Shown: positions 8,435-16,778, counted from the stretch's first letter. The stretch is DNA of 64,000 bases from CAZKTO01 sp964555685 (GCA_964555685.1 CAZKTO010000004.1:14068-78067); one strand, 5' to 3'. The notes: generated from the letters alone by a model not told the origin. Program-made: numbers and translations.

Positions 8435-10600
8435 ATGATGAAGGCGCATCCCTCGGTAGCTGCCCCGGCCTCTGGAAGCGGGTCCGGAAGAGCGAAGGAC
8501 CCGATCTGCGGGATGATCATCGAGAGGTCCACCGCGCTGACGGCCGAGCGGAGCGGGCGTACCTACTACTTCTGCGCCCCCAGCTGCCTCCGCACCTTCG
8601 AGTCTCCCGAACGGGAGCTGAAGGCGATGCGTACTCGAGTCACGATCGCGTTGGCGGGCGTTCTTGCGATCGCGATCATGCGGGCTGCTGCTTTCATCGC
8701 GCTCGCGGCCGGCGCCACCATCGTCACGTGGGTGCCGATCCCTGCGTTGCCATGGCTCACCTGGGGCCGGTGGCTGTTCATCCTGGTTACCCCTGTGCAG
8801 TTCATTGGCGGTTGGTCCTTTTACAAAGGGGCCTGGACAGCGATCCAGACCCGCAACATCAACATGGACTTCCTGATCGCCCTGGGCACGACGACGGCCT
8901 ACCTGTACAGCGTAGCGGTGGTCTTTTTCCCCGGCGTGCTCCCCGTTGACATCGAGGAGCGAGACGTCTACTTCGAAGTCTCCGCGGTAATCATCGCCTT
9001 CGTGCTGCTTGGCAAGTATATGGAGGAGGCGATCAAGAAACGCTCCTCTGCCGCGGTCCGGAAGCTCATGGATCTGCGCCCGGCAACGGCACACGTCATC
9101 CGCGATGGCGTGGAGGTGGAGATCCCGGCCGAAGCGATCATGGTGGACGAGGTCGTGGTGGTGCGGCCAGGGGAGAAGATCCCGACCGATGGCGCGGTCG
9201 TCGAGGGCAGCTCGGCTGCGGACGAGTCGATGCTCACCGGGGAGTCGATGCCAGTGGAGAAGGGGGTCGGCGCGCTGGTCATCGGTGGCACGTTGAACCA
9301 GACTGGCCTCCTGCGTTTCCGGGCGACGCGCGTGGGCGCCGAAACCGCGCTCGCGCAGATCATCAAGCTGGTGGAGGAGGCGCAGGCCAGCACGGCGCAG
9401 GTGCAGCGCCTTGCGGACCGGGTTTCGAGCTACTTCGTCCCGGCGGTGGTCGCGATTGCTGTGCTCTCGTTCGGAGGATGGTGGAGCGCCGACGAGTTTC
9501 CGAAGGGATTGCTCGCGTTCATCGCGGTCTTGATCATCGCCTGCCCGTGCGCGCTTGGCATCGCCACGCCCGCCGCCCTCATGGTCGGCGTCGGCAAAGC
9601 AGCGGAGGCCGGTATTCTGATTCGGGGCGCGGAGGTCCTGGAGCGCGCGCAGAAGCTCACAACGATCGTCTTCGACAAGACCGGGACGCTCACTCGCGGT
9701 CAGCCTGCCGTGACCGACGTGCGGCCACTGGCTGAGTGGTCCGAGCCGGAACTTCTTCGCTTCGCCGCTGCCGTCGAAGCGGGCTCGGAGCATCCCCTGG
9801 CGCGCGCGATGGTGGGCGCAGCGACACTCCGTGGTCTGGAGCTTCCGGCTGTCACGCAGTTCGAGGCGATTCCGGGGCACGGCATCCGCGGCCAGGTAGC
9901 GGGACATGCTGTCATCCTGGGGAATCGCCGCCTGCTGGCGAGGGAGAGGATCGATGCCTCGCCCGCCGAAGAAGCGATGGCCGGCCTCGAGGGGCAGGGG
10001 AAGACCGCGATGCTGGTCACGGTGGATGGAAGGCTCGCAGGCATCATCGCCGTGGCGGATACCATCAAACCAGAGGCGCAGGAAGCGCTGGCAGCACTGC
10101 GACGCGACCGCATAACCCTCATCCTCCTCACCGGTGACAACCCCCGAACGGCGCACGCGATCGCGCGGGAGCTGGGGATTGACCGCGTCATCGCGGAGGT
10201 GCTGCCCGCCGACAAGGCGGAGGTTATCCGCAAACTGCAGCAGCAGGGCGAGGTGGTGGGCATGGTCGGCGACGGTGTGAACGACGCCCCCGCATTGGCG
10301 ACTGCGGACATCGGAATCGCGATCGGCTCTGGGTCCGATGTCGCGAAGGAGACCGGCGGCATCATTCTGATCAAGGACGACGTCCGGGACGTGCCCACGA
10401 GCATTCGCATCTCGCGGGCGACGATGCGCAAGATCAAACAGAACCTGTTCTGGGCGTTGGCCTACAACACAGCGGCGATCCCGATCGCGGCCGTCGGACT
10501 CCTGAACCCGATCATCGCCGCCGCGGCCATGGCGCTGAGCTCACTATCCGTCGTCGTCAACTCTGCCCTCCTCAAGCGGGCAAAGCTCTCCGATCACTGA
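8435..10600 (+). CDS. copA: Copper-translocating P1B-type ATPase with N-terminal YHS domain
   Basis: A 721-aa membrane ATPase. Order: YHS (TRASH-like) metal-binding domain (residues about 20-60, KDPICGM...YYFCAPSCLRTF), membrane helices, actuator domain (MLTGESMPVEK), transmembrane metal site CPC in IACPCALGIATP, phosphorylation motif DKTGTLTRG, nucleotide-domain SEHPLA, hinge GDGVNDAPAL, and last helices. The CPC motif and the final membrane part (YNTAAIP) are those of Cu(I) exporters. A YHS domain replaces the more usual HMA domains. No ribosome site precedes the ATG because the MITE-like element ends two bases upstream, so the true start or expression is uncertain. Codon use is less biased than in the flanks, suggesting transfer of the 8.4-11.7 kb block. 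Confidence 0.93.
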   Translation: MMKAHPSVAAPASGSGSGRAKDPICGMIIERSTALTAERSGRTYYFCAPSCLRTFESPERELKAMRTRVTIALAGVLAIAIMRAAAFIALAAGATIVTWVPIPALPWLTWGRWLFILVTPVQFIGGWSFYKGAWTAIQTRNINMDFLIALGTTTAYLYSVAVVFFPGVLPVDIEERDVYFEVSAVIIAFVLLGKYMEEAIKKRSSAAVRKLMDLRPATAHVIRDGVEVEIPAEAIMVDEVVVVRPGEKIPTDGAVVEGSSAADESMLTGESMPVEKGVGALVIGGTLNQTGLLRFRATRVGAETALAQIIKLVEEAQASTAQVQRLADRVSSYFVPAVVAIAVLSFGGWWSADEFPKGLLAFIAVLIIACPCALGIATPAALMVGVGKAAEAGILIRGAEVLERAQKLTTIVFDKTGTLTRGQPAVTDVRPLAEWSEPELLRFAAAVEAGSEHPLARAMVGAATLRGLELPAVTQFEAIPGHGIRGQVAGHAVILGNRRLLARERIDASPAEEAMAGLEGQGKTAMLVTVDGRLAGIIAVADTIKPEAQEALAALRRDRITLILLTGDNPRTAHAIARELGIDRVIAEVLPADKAEVIRKLQQQGEVVGMVGDGVNDAPALATADIGIAIGSGSDVAKETGGIILIKDDVRDVPTSIRISRATMRKIKQNLFWALAYNTAAIPIAAVGLLNPIIAAAAMALSSLSVVVNSALLKRAKLSDH

Positions 10601-10766
10601 CATTTCGAGCGATGCTCACGGAACCTGCACGCCCGCAAAGGAGCCGCATATACCTCTTTCACGCCCAGAGGCCAGGATTGTGATAGCTGAACGATCATGG
10701 CCGGCGTGGTGTGAGGGTGAGGGTAGCTGGGTCTCGGATCGGCGTTTGGCGGACGAGGAGGACGCG

Positions 10767-10994
10767 ATGCATATGCGCGGACACGGCGAACATGGCGCAA
10801 GGCGGAGCTGGCTGCGTGCGGGGCTGGCCGCAGTGATCGTGGCGGGGCTGGTCGTGGCCGTCGCGCTCGGCGTCTCCCCATGGATTCTCGCCATCGGCGC
10901 AATGGCCCTGATGCATCTCTTCATGCACATGCCCGGCGGCCATCGGCATGGCGGCGGCCACGATGGGCAGACCACACGGCATCGAGGCTGCTAA
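10767..10994 (+). CDS. Small histidine-rich membrane protein, DUF2933-like
   Basis: A 75-aa protein with two hydrophobic segments (about residues 16-36 and 38-53) and a His/Met-rich tail (MALMHLFMHMPGGHRHGGG). ATG 10767 is chosen because GAGGAGG lies 5-11 bp upstream; a longer frame upstream lacks this. Small membrane proteins with a CPLMHLFMH-like motif (DUF2933) commonly accompany copper or heavy-metal resistance genes. Metal binding by the His/Met tail is inferred. It sits between copA and a YHS protein in the same direction. Confidence 0.75.
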   Translation: MHMRGHGEHGARRSWLRAGLAAVIVAGLVVAVALGVSPWILAIGAMALMHLFMHMPGGHRHGGGHDGQTTRHRGC

Positions 10995-11015
10995 ATCGTT
11001 CACAGGAGGAATGAC

Positions 11016-11186
11016 ATGGCGTTCTGGTCGAAGCAGAAGGTGAAGGACCCGGTGTGCGACATGGAGGTCGACCCGAAGAAAGCCGCGGGCAGTCATGAGC
11101 ACGGCGGCAAGACCTACTACTTTTGCAGCGTTGGCTGCAAGAACAACTTCGCCAAGGAGCCGGAAAAGTACCTGAAGGCGAAGTAG
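11016..11186 (+). CDS. YHS domain protein (56 aa)
   Basis: A 56-aa stand-alone YHS domain with Cys residues in KDPVCDMEVDP and YYFCSVGCKNNF, then a lysine-rich end. YHS domains bind heavy metals, and this one resembles the domain at the N-terminus of the nearby Cu ATPase. It could hand metal to the pump or buffer it, which is inference from context. The ATG is preceded by CACAGGAGG. The frame is too short for many gene callers. Confidence 0.82.
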   Translation: MAFWSKQKVKDPVCDMEVDPKKAAGSHEHGGKTYYFCSVGCKNNFAKEPEKYLKAK

Positions 11187-11211
11187 CCGCCCCGTGAGGA
11201 AAGGAGAATCC

Positions 11212-11637
11212 ATGGCGACGATCCTCGTCCCCCTGGACGGCTCAGCGATCGCGGAGCGCGTGGTCGGCTTCCTCCAGCGCATGGTCGAAGCCGGAGACAC
11301 GCTCCATTTCTTGACGGTCGAGGAGTTCTTGCCCCCGCCAAAGGAGCCAGGACGGATCGATTCCTTCCATGAGGGGCGGATGCAGGCGCTTCAACGCTAC
11401 TGCGTGCCCCTGCTGGCGAGGGGCATCAAGGCCCAGGCGGTTCTCCGCTACGGAAACCCTGGGGACACGATCCTCAAGTATGCCGACGAGGTCGGTGCCG
11501 GCACCATCCTCATCAGCAGCCACGGACGGACCGGCTTGCAGAAGGCCCTCTATGGGAGCGTTGCGGGCAAGGTGCTGGCACATTTCCGCGGCGAAGTGAT
11601 TCTTGTTCGTCCGCGCCGCGAGGCGTTGCAGCCATGA
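11212..11637 (+). CDS. UspA-type universal stress protein
   Basis: A 141-aa single-domain Usp protein: MATILVPLDGSAIAER at the N-terminus, and the C-terminal ATP-binding signature GxxGxGS-like, seen as SSHGRTGLQKALYGSVAGKVL. ATG 11212 is used since AAGGAG lies 6 bp upstream; an in-frame GTG at 11194 is the alternative. It closes the intact part of the metal-resistance block and overlaps by 4 bases the start of a truncated secreted-protein gene. Confidence 0.88.
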   Translation: MATILVPLDGSAIAERVVGFLQRMVEAGDTLHFLTVEEFLPPPKEPGRIDSFHEGRMQALQRYCVPLLARGIKAQAVLRYGNPGDTILKYADEVGAGTILISSHGRTGLQKALYGSVAGKVLAHFRGEVILVRPRREALQP

Positions 11638-11730
11638 CCCACGCTCCAGTCGATAGATCCGCGAGGCCCAGGAAACGGGGATTGCTGCTCCTGCTGTCGG
11701 CAGTCCCCCTTGTCGTGGCCGCGTCTCCAT
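11634..11730 (+). pseudogene. Truncated gene: signal peptide fragment at the edge of the metal-resistance block
   Basis: An ATG overlapping the usp stop (ATGA) opens a clear signal peptide, RPRKRGLLLLLSAVPLVVAA, but after about 33 residues the frame only reads antisense through the next minus-strand gene. The gene was therefore cut at about 11730. The break coincides with the change from the less biased codon use of the metal block to host-like codon use, so I read it as a recombination or integration boundary. The coordinates mark only the part that looks genuine. Confidence 0.55.
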
Positions 11731-12161
11731 CACCCCGCCAGCCCCTCCCTCACGTCCGGACCCGCGCAGGCCTCCGAGAGGCACGAGACGCTATCGATGT
11801 ACTCCCGCCAGTAGACGATCTTGCCGTTGCGCACGCGCGCCACGATGGCGTCGTCGGCCTGGCTCACCTCCCCCGACTCTCGGTTCACGTCCGACCAGCG
11901 CCACTCCACCGCCGCGCTCTCCCTATCGATGACGATGCGCCGAATCCGTACCCGCGTGTCGCGGAACTGGGCGAAGTACTCCAGGGCCGCCCGCCGCACC
12001 TGCTCGCGGCTCGCCAGGCGCACCCTCGGCACGATGAACTGGCATCGGGCCGCGAAGGCCCCGGCGATGGCCTCGGCGTCGCCGCGAGCCCACGCCCTCG
12101 CCTGGGCGCGCACCAGGGCGCGCAGTCCGTCGGAGTCCATTCGTCGCGCAGGCATCGTCAC
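11730..12161 (-). CDS. SnoaL/NTF2-like fold protein (nuclear transport factor 2-like)
   Basis: A 143-aa protein with the SnoaL-like pattern: N-terminal helix with ARAWARGDAEAIAGAFA, FIVPRVRLASREQVRRAALEYF, and the strand pair AAVEWRWSDVNRESGEVSQAD ending in IVYWREYIDS (long runs cut here to the core VEWRWSDV and IVYWREYID). These folds act as small-molecule isomerases/hydrolases or binding domains; the substrate cannot be told. It overlaps by 4 bases (ATGA) the end of the upstream SDR gene, so the two are translationally coupled. Its C-terminus abuts the edge of the metal-resistance block and may be altered. Confidence 0.72.
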   Translation of the reverse strand: MTMPARRMDSDGLRALVRAQARAWARGDAEAIAGAFAARCQFIVPRVRLASREQVRRAALEYFAQFRDTRVRIRRIVIDRESAAVEWRWSDVNRESGEVSQADDAIVARVRNGKIVYWREYIDSVSCLSEACAGPDVREGLAG

Positions 12162-12853
12162 GCCCTCCCGTACACGGGGATGGCCCCGCCGGAGATGATC
12201 CGCGCCTTGTCACTCACGAGAAACGCGATGACGCCGGCTACCTGCTCGGTCTTCGGCCAGATGCTCGGGTCCACGTCCGGCATGGCGCGCCGGTTGGCCG
12301 GCGTGTCCATCGTCGAAGGCAGAATGGCGTTCACCGTGATGCCGTCGTCCAGCCACTCCTCGCCCAGCGAGAGGGCCAGGTTCGCCACCGCCGCCTTCGT
12401 GGCGGCGTAGACGGCGCTGCCAGGCCCGCCCTTGAAGGCGCCCCGCGCTCCGATGAGCACCACCGCGGCGCCGTTTGGGCTTCGCTTCAGGTAGGGATGC
12501 GCCTCCCGCAGCGCCACGATGGCCGACTTCAGGTTCATCCGGATCAGCGTATCGATCTGCTCCGGCGGAATCTCGGCGATGGGCCCGCCCTCGTAGCCGC
12601 CCGCGCAGCAGACCATCGCCGCCAACGGTCCGCCCACCTTCTTCAGTATCCTGCGCACCGCCGCGGGATCGGTGAGCTCGACGGTGTGCACTGGTATCCC
12701 CCGGAAGTCTGGCAGCCCCTTGAACCGGCGGGCGTCCTCGCCGGTCTCGGAGGTTACGTGCACCTGGAATCCGGCAGCCGTCAGCGCTCGGGTGACCGAC
12801 CCTCCCAGGGCTCCCGTCCCGCCCGTTACCAGAGCCTTTGGTTGTCTCGGCAT
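12158..12853 (-). CDS. Short-chain dehydrogenase/reductase (SDR)
   Basis: A 231-aa Rossmann-fold protein. TGGTGALGGSV is the glycine-rich cofactor loop (TGxxxxxG) and CCAGGYEG the NAG-like motif. The catalytic region has VYAATKAAVANL, with Tyr and Lys in YxxxK; the usual Ser is in VVLIGARGAFKG, where it is not obvious. It is probably an NAD(P)-dependent oxidoreductase of unknown substrate. It is coupled to the SnoaL-like gene downstream. It is more divergent than the four other SDRs nearby, which form two paralogous pairs. Confidence 0.85.
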   Translation of the reverse strand: MPRQPKALVTGGTGALGGSVTRALTAAGFQVHVTSETGEDARRFKGLPDFRGIPVHTVELTDPAAVRRILKKVGGPLAAMVCCAGGYEGGPIAEIPPEQIDTLIRMNLKSAIVALREAHPYLKRSPNGAAVVLIGARGAFKGGPGSAVYAATKAAVANLALSLGEEWLDDGITVNAILPSTMDTPANRRAMPDVDPSIWPKTEQVAGVIAFLVSDKARIISGGAIPVYGRA

Positions 12854-12886
12854 TCAGCGCCTCCCATCCAGGACCGTGTTATTGCG

Positions 12887-12928
12887 GGCCCCTTCCCCAA
12901 AGACGAAGGAAGGGGGATCAGGGGTTAG
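12887..12928 (+). repeat. Single-hairpin repeat unit ending GGGGTTAGG
   Basis: CCCCTTCCCCAAAGACGAAG and GGAAGGGGG arms followed by ATCAGGGGTTAGG. It fills the gap between two minus-strand SDR genes and ends at the downstream gene's stop region. Confidence 0.65.
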
Positions 12929-12934
12929 GTCGTT

Positions 12935-13801
12935 CTACTGCCCCCATCGGCCCGAGGGCGTCATCCGCCAGCCGGCCGCGGCTATCGTCCCGCCGCCGAC
13001 GTGGATCGTCTCGCCCGTAATCCACTCGGACAGGTCCGAGGCCAGGAAGATCGCCGCCCCGCCGAAGTCCTCCGGGTAGCCCCGGCGGCTCAGGGGCACC
13101 TGGGGCAGCGGCTCCTTCGAGTCGAAGAGGGGAGCCATCTCCAGGATGCCCGGCGTCACCGTCACGTCCGGCGCGATCTCGTTGACGCGGATGCCCAGCG
13201 GCGCCACCTCGAGCGCCAGGCTCTTGGTGAAGTTCGCTAGCCCGGCCTTCGCTGCCGCGTAGGGCGTGTACCCCGGCGCCCCGCGGTACGCCTCGATAGT
13301 CGTGAAGTTGATGATGCAGCCCGCCCCCTCTCCGGCACGGAGAGGGGGCGGGCTGCCTGCGGCGGGCCGGGGATGAGGGTAGCCCTTGGTCCTGGCGGCT
13401 TGCATGGCCCGCACGGCGCCCCGGCTCCAGCGCATCGCCTGGACCAGATTCAGGTCGATGGCGTTCATCCACTCCTCGTCCGTCATCGCCATGAAGTCCT
13501 TGTGGATCGTCCCGCCCAGGTTGTTCACCATGATGTCCAGCCGGCCCAGCTGGCGCACCGTCTCCCCGATGACGCGGTCCACCGTGGCCTGCTGGCGGCA
13601 GTCGGCGGCGAAGGCCAGCGCCTTCCGGCCCAGGGCCCGCACCTCCTGCGCCGCCTCCTGGAGCTCCCGCTCCTTCAGATCAACCAGCACGATGTGGGCG
13701 CCGAAGGCGGCCAGGCACCGGGCCACCGCCCGCCCGATCCCTCCCGCCGACCCAGTCACGATGGCGACGCGGTCCGTGATCAGGGCCTTTTGCGGATTCA
13801 T
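12935..13801 (-). CDS. SDR family oxidoreductase carrying an in-frame repeat-encoded insert
   Basis: A 288-aa SDR: TGSAGGIGRAV (cofactor), NNLGG (NAG-like), YTPYAAAKAGL (Tyr-Lys) and a C-terminal GGTIAAAGWRMTPSGRWGQ. It is paralogous to the gene immediately upstream (13821-14666). Between the helix ending AVRAMQAARTKG and the strand GCIINFTTIEAYRGAPGY it has about 21 extra residues (PHPRPAAGSPPPLRAGEG) that the paralog lacks. Those codons are a C-rich hairpin repeat at 13319-13353 plus flank. The frame is kept and the insert lies in a loop before the active-site strand, so the enzyme may still fold. The substrate is unknown, but context suggests hydroxyacyl compounds. Confidence 0.85.
   Translation of the reverse strand: MNPQKALITDRVAIVTGSAGGIGRAVARCLAAFGAHIVLVDLKERELQEAAQEVRALGRKALAFAADCRQQATVDRVIGETVRQLGRLDIMVNNLGGTIHKDFMAMTDEEWMNAIDLNLVQAMRWSRGAVRAMQAARTKGYPHPRPAAGSPPPLRAGEGAGCIINFTTIEAYRGAPGYTPYAAAKAGLANFTKSLALEVAPLGIRVNEIAPDVTVTPGILEMAPLFDSKEPLPQVPLSRRGYPEDFGGAAIFLASDLSEWITGETIHVGGGTIAAAGWRMTPSGRWGQ
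13319..13353. repeat. Hairpin repeat inside an SDR coding sequence
   Basis: The arms GCCCGCCCCCTCTCCG and CGGAGAGGGGGCGGGC form an intragenic stem-loop of the same family as 482-534. Together with the following G/C-rich bases (to about 13383) it encodes the residues that the paralogous SDR lacks. Confidence 0.8.
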
Positions 13802-13820
13802 GACGCTCCCTTCCCTCTGT

Positions 13821-14666
13821 TCACTCCAGTGGCCTGCCCGAGTAGACCTGGGCGCTCACGCCGTCGGTGCTCCAGTGGCCCGAGGGCGTCAGCTTCCAGC
13901 CGGAGGCGGCGTTGGTCCCGCCGCCCACGTGGATCGTCTCGCCCGTCACCCACTCGGACATCTCCGAGGCGAGGTAGAGGGCGGCGCCGGCGTGGTCCTC
14001 GGGCCGGCCCCGGCGGCGCATGGGGATGTGGCTTGGGATGCCCGCCTTCTCCCAGTCCGGCCGCAGCTTGAGGACGCCGGGAGTCACCGTCGCGTCGGGC
14101 GCGATGGCGTTGACCCGGATGCCCCACGGCGAGAGCTCGAGGGCCATCGTCTTGGTGAAGTTGGCCAGGCCGGCCTTGGCGGCGGCGTAGGGCGCGTAGC
14201 CCGGCGCCGCCCGGTACGCCTCGATCGTCGTCACGTTGATGATGGAGCCTCGCGTCTTCCGCTCCATCATCACCTGAGCCGCCGCCTTCGTCCACCGGAA
14301 CGCCTGGACCAGGTTCTTGTCCACCGACTCCATCCACTGGTCCTCCGTCATCTCCATGAAGAGCTTCCGGATGGAGCCGCCGGCGTTGTTGACCATCACG
14401 TCGATCCGTCCCAGCTCCCGGACCGTCTCCGCGATGACCCGCTCGACGGTCGTCTGCTGGCGGCAGTCGGCGGCGAAGGCCAGGGCCTTCCTCCCATGCC
14501 CGCGCACCTCGCGCGCCGCCTCCTGGAGCTCCTGGCTCTTGATGTCCACCATGACCACGTGCGCCCCGTACTCGGCGTAGCAGCCCGCGATGGCGCGGCC
14601 GATCCCTCCGGCGGCCCCGGTGACGATGGCGACGCGGTCGGTCAGCACGGCCTTCTCTTGGTACAT
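13821..14666 (-). CDS. SDR family oxidoreductase
   Basis: A 281-aa classical SDR: TGAAGGIGRAI (cofactor loop), VNNAGG (NAG), SIINVTTIEAYRAAPGY with YAPYAAAKAGL (catalytic Tyr/Lys), and the family end GETIHVGGGTNAASGWKLTP. It is the intact paralog of the gene 19 bp downstream, which shares the same unusual C-terminal GGGT..SGW.LTPSG.W motif. The pair therefore arose by tandem duplication and probably shares an operon. These SDRs resemble 2-dehydro/3-hydroxyacyl dehydrogenases, but no substrate can be assigned. Confidence 0.88.
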   Translation of the reverse strand: MYQEKAVLTDRVAIVTGAAGGIGRAIAGCYAEYGAHVVMVDIKSQELQEAAREVRGHGRKALAFAADCRQQTTVERVIAETVRELGRIDVMVNNAGGSIRKLFMEMTEDQWMESVDKNLVQAFRWTKAAAQVMMERKTRGSIINVTTIEAYRAAPGYAPYAAAKAGLANFTKTMALELSPWGIRVNAIAPDATVTPGVLKLRPDWEKAGIPSHIPMRRRGRPEDHAGAALYLASEMSEWVTGETIHVGGGTNAASGWKLTPSGHWSTDGVSAQVYSGRPLE

Positions 14667-14791
14667 CTCGGCTGCCTCCTCGGCGATGGTTCGGGCCCGG
14701 CCCTCCCCGACAGGTCGGGGTCCACGATGGCGTTCGCGGAGCCCGGGCGCGCCCCATGATACCAGCCGCGCGAAGGCCCGCCCGGCTCACT

Positions 14792-15002
14792 GCCCTCTCC
14801 CCCGTCCCCTCTCCGGCACGGAGAGGGGCGCACCGTATCCCCCTTCCCTCGCAGGGAAGGGGGCCAGGAGGTTAGGGCCGGTCTTGCCACCAGAGTTTAG
14901 GCATCCTGTGCAGCCCTCGCTGCCCTCTCTCTCCTGTCCCTCTCCTGAAGGGAGAGGGACGATACCCCCTTCCTCTTTAGGGAAGGGGGCCAGGGGGTTA
15001 GG
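14792..15002 (+). repeat. Two double-hairpin repeats separated by a thiolase-start fragment
   Basis: Units 14792-14877 and 14922-15002 each have the order CCCTCTCC-hairpin, CCCTTCC-hairpin, GGTTAGG. Between them, 14881-14904 is a 24-bp exact copy of the first codons (reverse strand, MPKLWWQD) of the thiolase gene starting at 26401. The stretch 14667-15087 holds these repeats and the next promoter, with no other gene. Confidence 0.8.
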
Positions 15003-15009
15003 TCCGCCC

Positions 15010-15038
15010 TTGACCCTTTCCTGGGCCCACTCTACAAT
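15010..15038 (+). promoter_or_regulatory. Sigma70-type promoter of the amidohydrolase gene
   Basis: TTGACC (15010-15015), 17 bp, TACAAT (15033-15038), 49 bp before the start codon. It begins just after the last repeat unit ends. Confidence 0.7.
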
Positions 15039-15087
15039 CCGCCTCAGAGAGGCGGCCCGGTCCCCCGCGCCGCCCAAGGAGGCGACC

Positions 15088-16350
15088 ATGGGGCGAACCA
15101 TCTTCAAGAAGGCCAACCTGATCGACGGCGAGCACCCTGCTCGTAAGAATGTCACCGTCGTCGTCGAGGGCGAGCGCATCGCCAGCGTCACGGCAGGCCA
15201 GGAGCCGGCGCCGAGGCCGGGGGACCAGGTCTACGACCTGGGGGGCCGCACGCTGATGCCGGGCATGGTGCTCTGTCACTACCATCCCTCCTACCACAAG
15301 ATCGGCACCTTCGGCGGCCCCATCGATCTGCAGTACCAGCCGCCCACGCTGGCCATGATCGCCGCTCGCAACGCCCAGACGACCATCGAGTGCGGGTTCA
15401 CGTCAGCCGTCGGCGCCGGCACCATCCACAACATCGATGTGGCCCTCCGCGAGGCCATCGACATGGGGATGATCACGGGGCCCCGCATCATGGCCTCGGG
15501 CCGTGATCTGGTGACCACCGGCAGCCAGGTCGGCGGATGGCCCTGGTGGTGGCAGGTGGGCCTCGAGGGCGTCGCCAGAAGGTGCGACGGGCCCGAGGAG
15601 TTCCGCAAGGCCGTGCGGGAAGAGGTGGACAAGGGCGTCGAGATGATCAAGCTCTACCCCACCGTGGGCCATCCCGGGCCGTGGCCTGAGGACCGGATGA
15701 ACATCACCGTCGAGGAGATGCGCGCCGCCGCCGAGGCCGTCCACGAGCGCGGCAAGAAGATCCGCGCCCACGTGGCCTCCAAGAAGGCGATCCTGGCATG
15801 CTGCGCCACGGGGATCGATGTCATCGACCACGCCGACGCCATCGACGGCGAGTGCGTCGATGCGATCCTGCGCACGGGCGCGTACCTCGTGCCGAGCTGC
15901 CTGTACCCGGAGTCGGTGCTGGAGGAGGCGCGGCGCCGCGGCGAGGCGGACCGCCCCCGCTATCGCCAGGCTCAAGAGACGCTGGACCGCTTCTACGGCG
16001 TGCTGCCGGAGGTCAATGCCGCCGGCGTCAAGCTCGTCCTCGGCGACGACTACGGCACGGCGACGCTCCCCCACGGCGACTACGCCAAGGAGATGACGCT
16101 CTATGTCCAGCGCGTCGGCATCGCGCCCCTCGATGTCCTCCGCTGGGCGACCAAGAACGGCGCGGAGCTTATGGGCATGGGTGACCAGCTCGGCACTATC
16201 GAGCCGGGCAAACTGGCCGACCTCCTGGTCGTCGACGGCGACCCGACGGCCGATATCGCCGTCCTCCAGGACACCGCGCGCCTCCACGCCATTATGAAGG
16301 GTGGCGCCTTCGTCAAGAACGAGCTCGCCAACGCTGGTGGCGGGCGCTAG
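15088..16350 (+). CDS. Metal-dependent amidohydrolase (imidazolonepropionase/prolidase-like)
   Basis: A 420-aa amidohydrolase-superfamily enzyme. The ATG follows AAGGAGG. Visible metal-site candidates: HYH in VLCHYHPSYHK (the HxH after strand 1), Lys in GVEMIKLYPT (possible carboxylated lysine), His in IRAHV and VIDHAD, and Asp in LVLGDDYGT. The C-terminus has GTIEPGKLADLLVVDGDPT, the standard second beta-sandwich motif. It hydrolyses C-N (or similar) bonds in cyclic or amide substrates; which one is unknown. The stop codon TAG is the first CTAG of the adjoining MITE-like element, so the original C-terminus may have been altered. Confidence 0.88.
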   Translation: MGRTIFKKANLIDGEHPARKNVTVVVEGERIASVTAGQEPAPRPGDQVYDLGGRTLMPGMVLCHYHPSYHKIGTFGGPIDLQYQPPTLAMIAARNAQTTIECGFTSAVGAGTIHNIDVALREAIDMGMITGPRIMASGRDLVTTGSQVGGWPWWWQVGLEGVARRCDGPEEFRKAVREEVDKGVEMIKLYPTVGHPGPWPEDRMNITVEEMRAAAEAVHERGKKIRAHVASKKAILACCATGIDVIDHADAIDGECVDAILRTGAYLVPSCLYPESVLEEARRRGEADRPRYRQAQETLDRFYGVLPEVNAAGVKLVLGDDYGTATLPHGDYAKEMTLYVQRVGIAPLDVLRWATKNGAELMGMGDQLGTIEPGKLADLLVVDGDPTADIAVLQDTARLHAIMKGGAFVKNELANAGGGR

Positions 16351-16497
16351 AACTGGTTGCAAACGTGTCATTCCGAGCCGTCAGGCGAGGGGTCTGGGGA
16401 GGGGAGGTCCTCCCCTCCCCAGACCCCTCAGCCGCAGACGGCCTCGGGGTGGCAGGGACTCGGCCGTTTGGCGAGTTTTGCAATGGGTTGCAGTACT
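16347..16497. mobile_element. MITE-like element, copy 2
   Basis: It begins CTAGAACTGGTTGCAAAC and ends (reverse strand) CTGCAACCCATTGCAAAAC. The interior has a long inverted repeat, GGGGAGGGGAGGTCC with GGACCTCCCCTCCCC in facing form. The left CTAG overlaps the amidohydrolase stop codon. Confidence 0.75.
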
Positions 16498-16502
16498 CAG
16501 TC

Positions 16503-16778
16503 ACGGTAGATTTGAAAGACCGACTGTGCAGTTCTCACTGCCCTCTCCCCCGTCCCCTCTCCGACACGGAGAGGGGCGCTCCGTATTCCCCCTTCCCTCG
16601 CAGGGAAGGGGGCTAGGGGGTTAGGGCCGAGGCACGGTGGATTTGAAAGACCGACTGTGCAGTTCTCACTGCCCTCTCCCCCGTCCCCTCTCCGACACGG
16701 AGAGGGGCGCACCGTATTCCCCCTCCCTCGCAGGGAAGGAGCCAGGCGCCGTCCTGAGCCTGCCGAAGGAGGGTTAGG
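16503..16778 (+). repeat. Tandem duplication of a 131-bp unit containing the double-hairpin repeat
   Basis: The unit ACGGT(A/G)GATTTGAAAG followed by the double hairpin occurs at 16503 and again at 16634 with few differences. The second copy carries an extra piece, CGCCGTCCTGAGCCTGCCG, inserted before GGGTTAGGG. The same extra piece occurs in the repeat at 30793-30903. No gene is seen in 16351-16893. Confidence 0.8.

Noticed and set aside
8396..10156. 586-codon minus-strand frame opposite copA
   Set aside because: The product is Arg/His/Asp-rich without domain structure; copA on the plus strand has all P-type ATPase motifs.
11634..12410. 258-codon plus-strand frame after the universal stress gene
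   Set aside because: Only the first about 33 residues (a signal peptide) look real; the rest is antisense to the SnoaL-like and SDR genes.
16503..16778. Possible CRISPR array from spaced, similar C-rich repeats
   Set aside because: There are only two long tandem units of 131 bp, made of hairpin repeats with no unique spacers, and no cas genes are present anywhere in the window.
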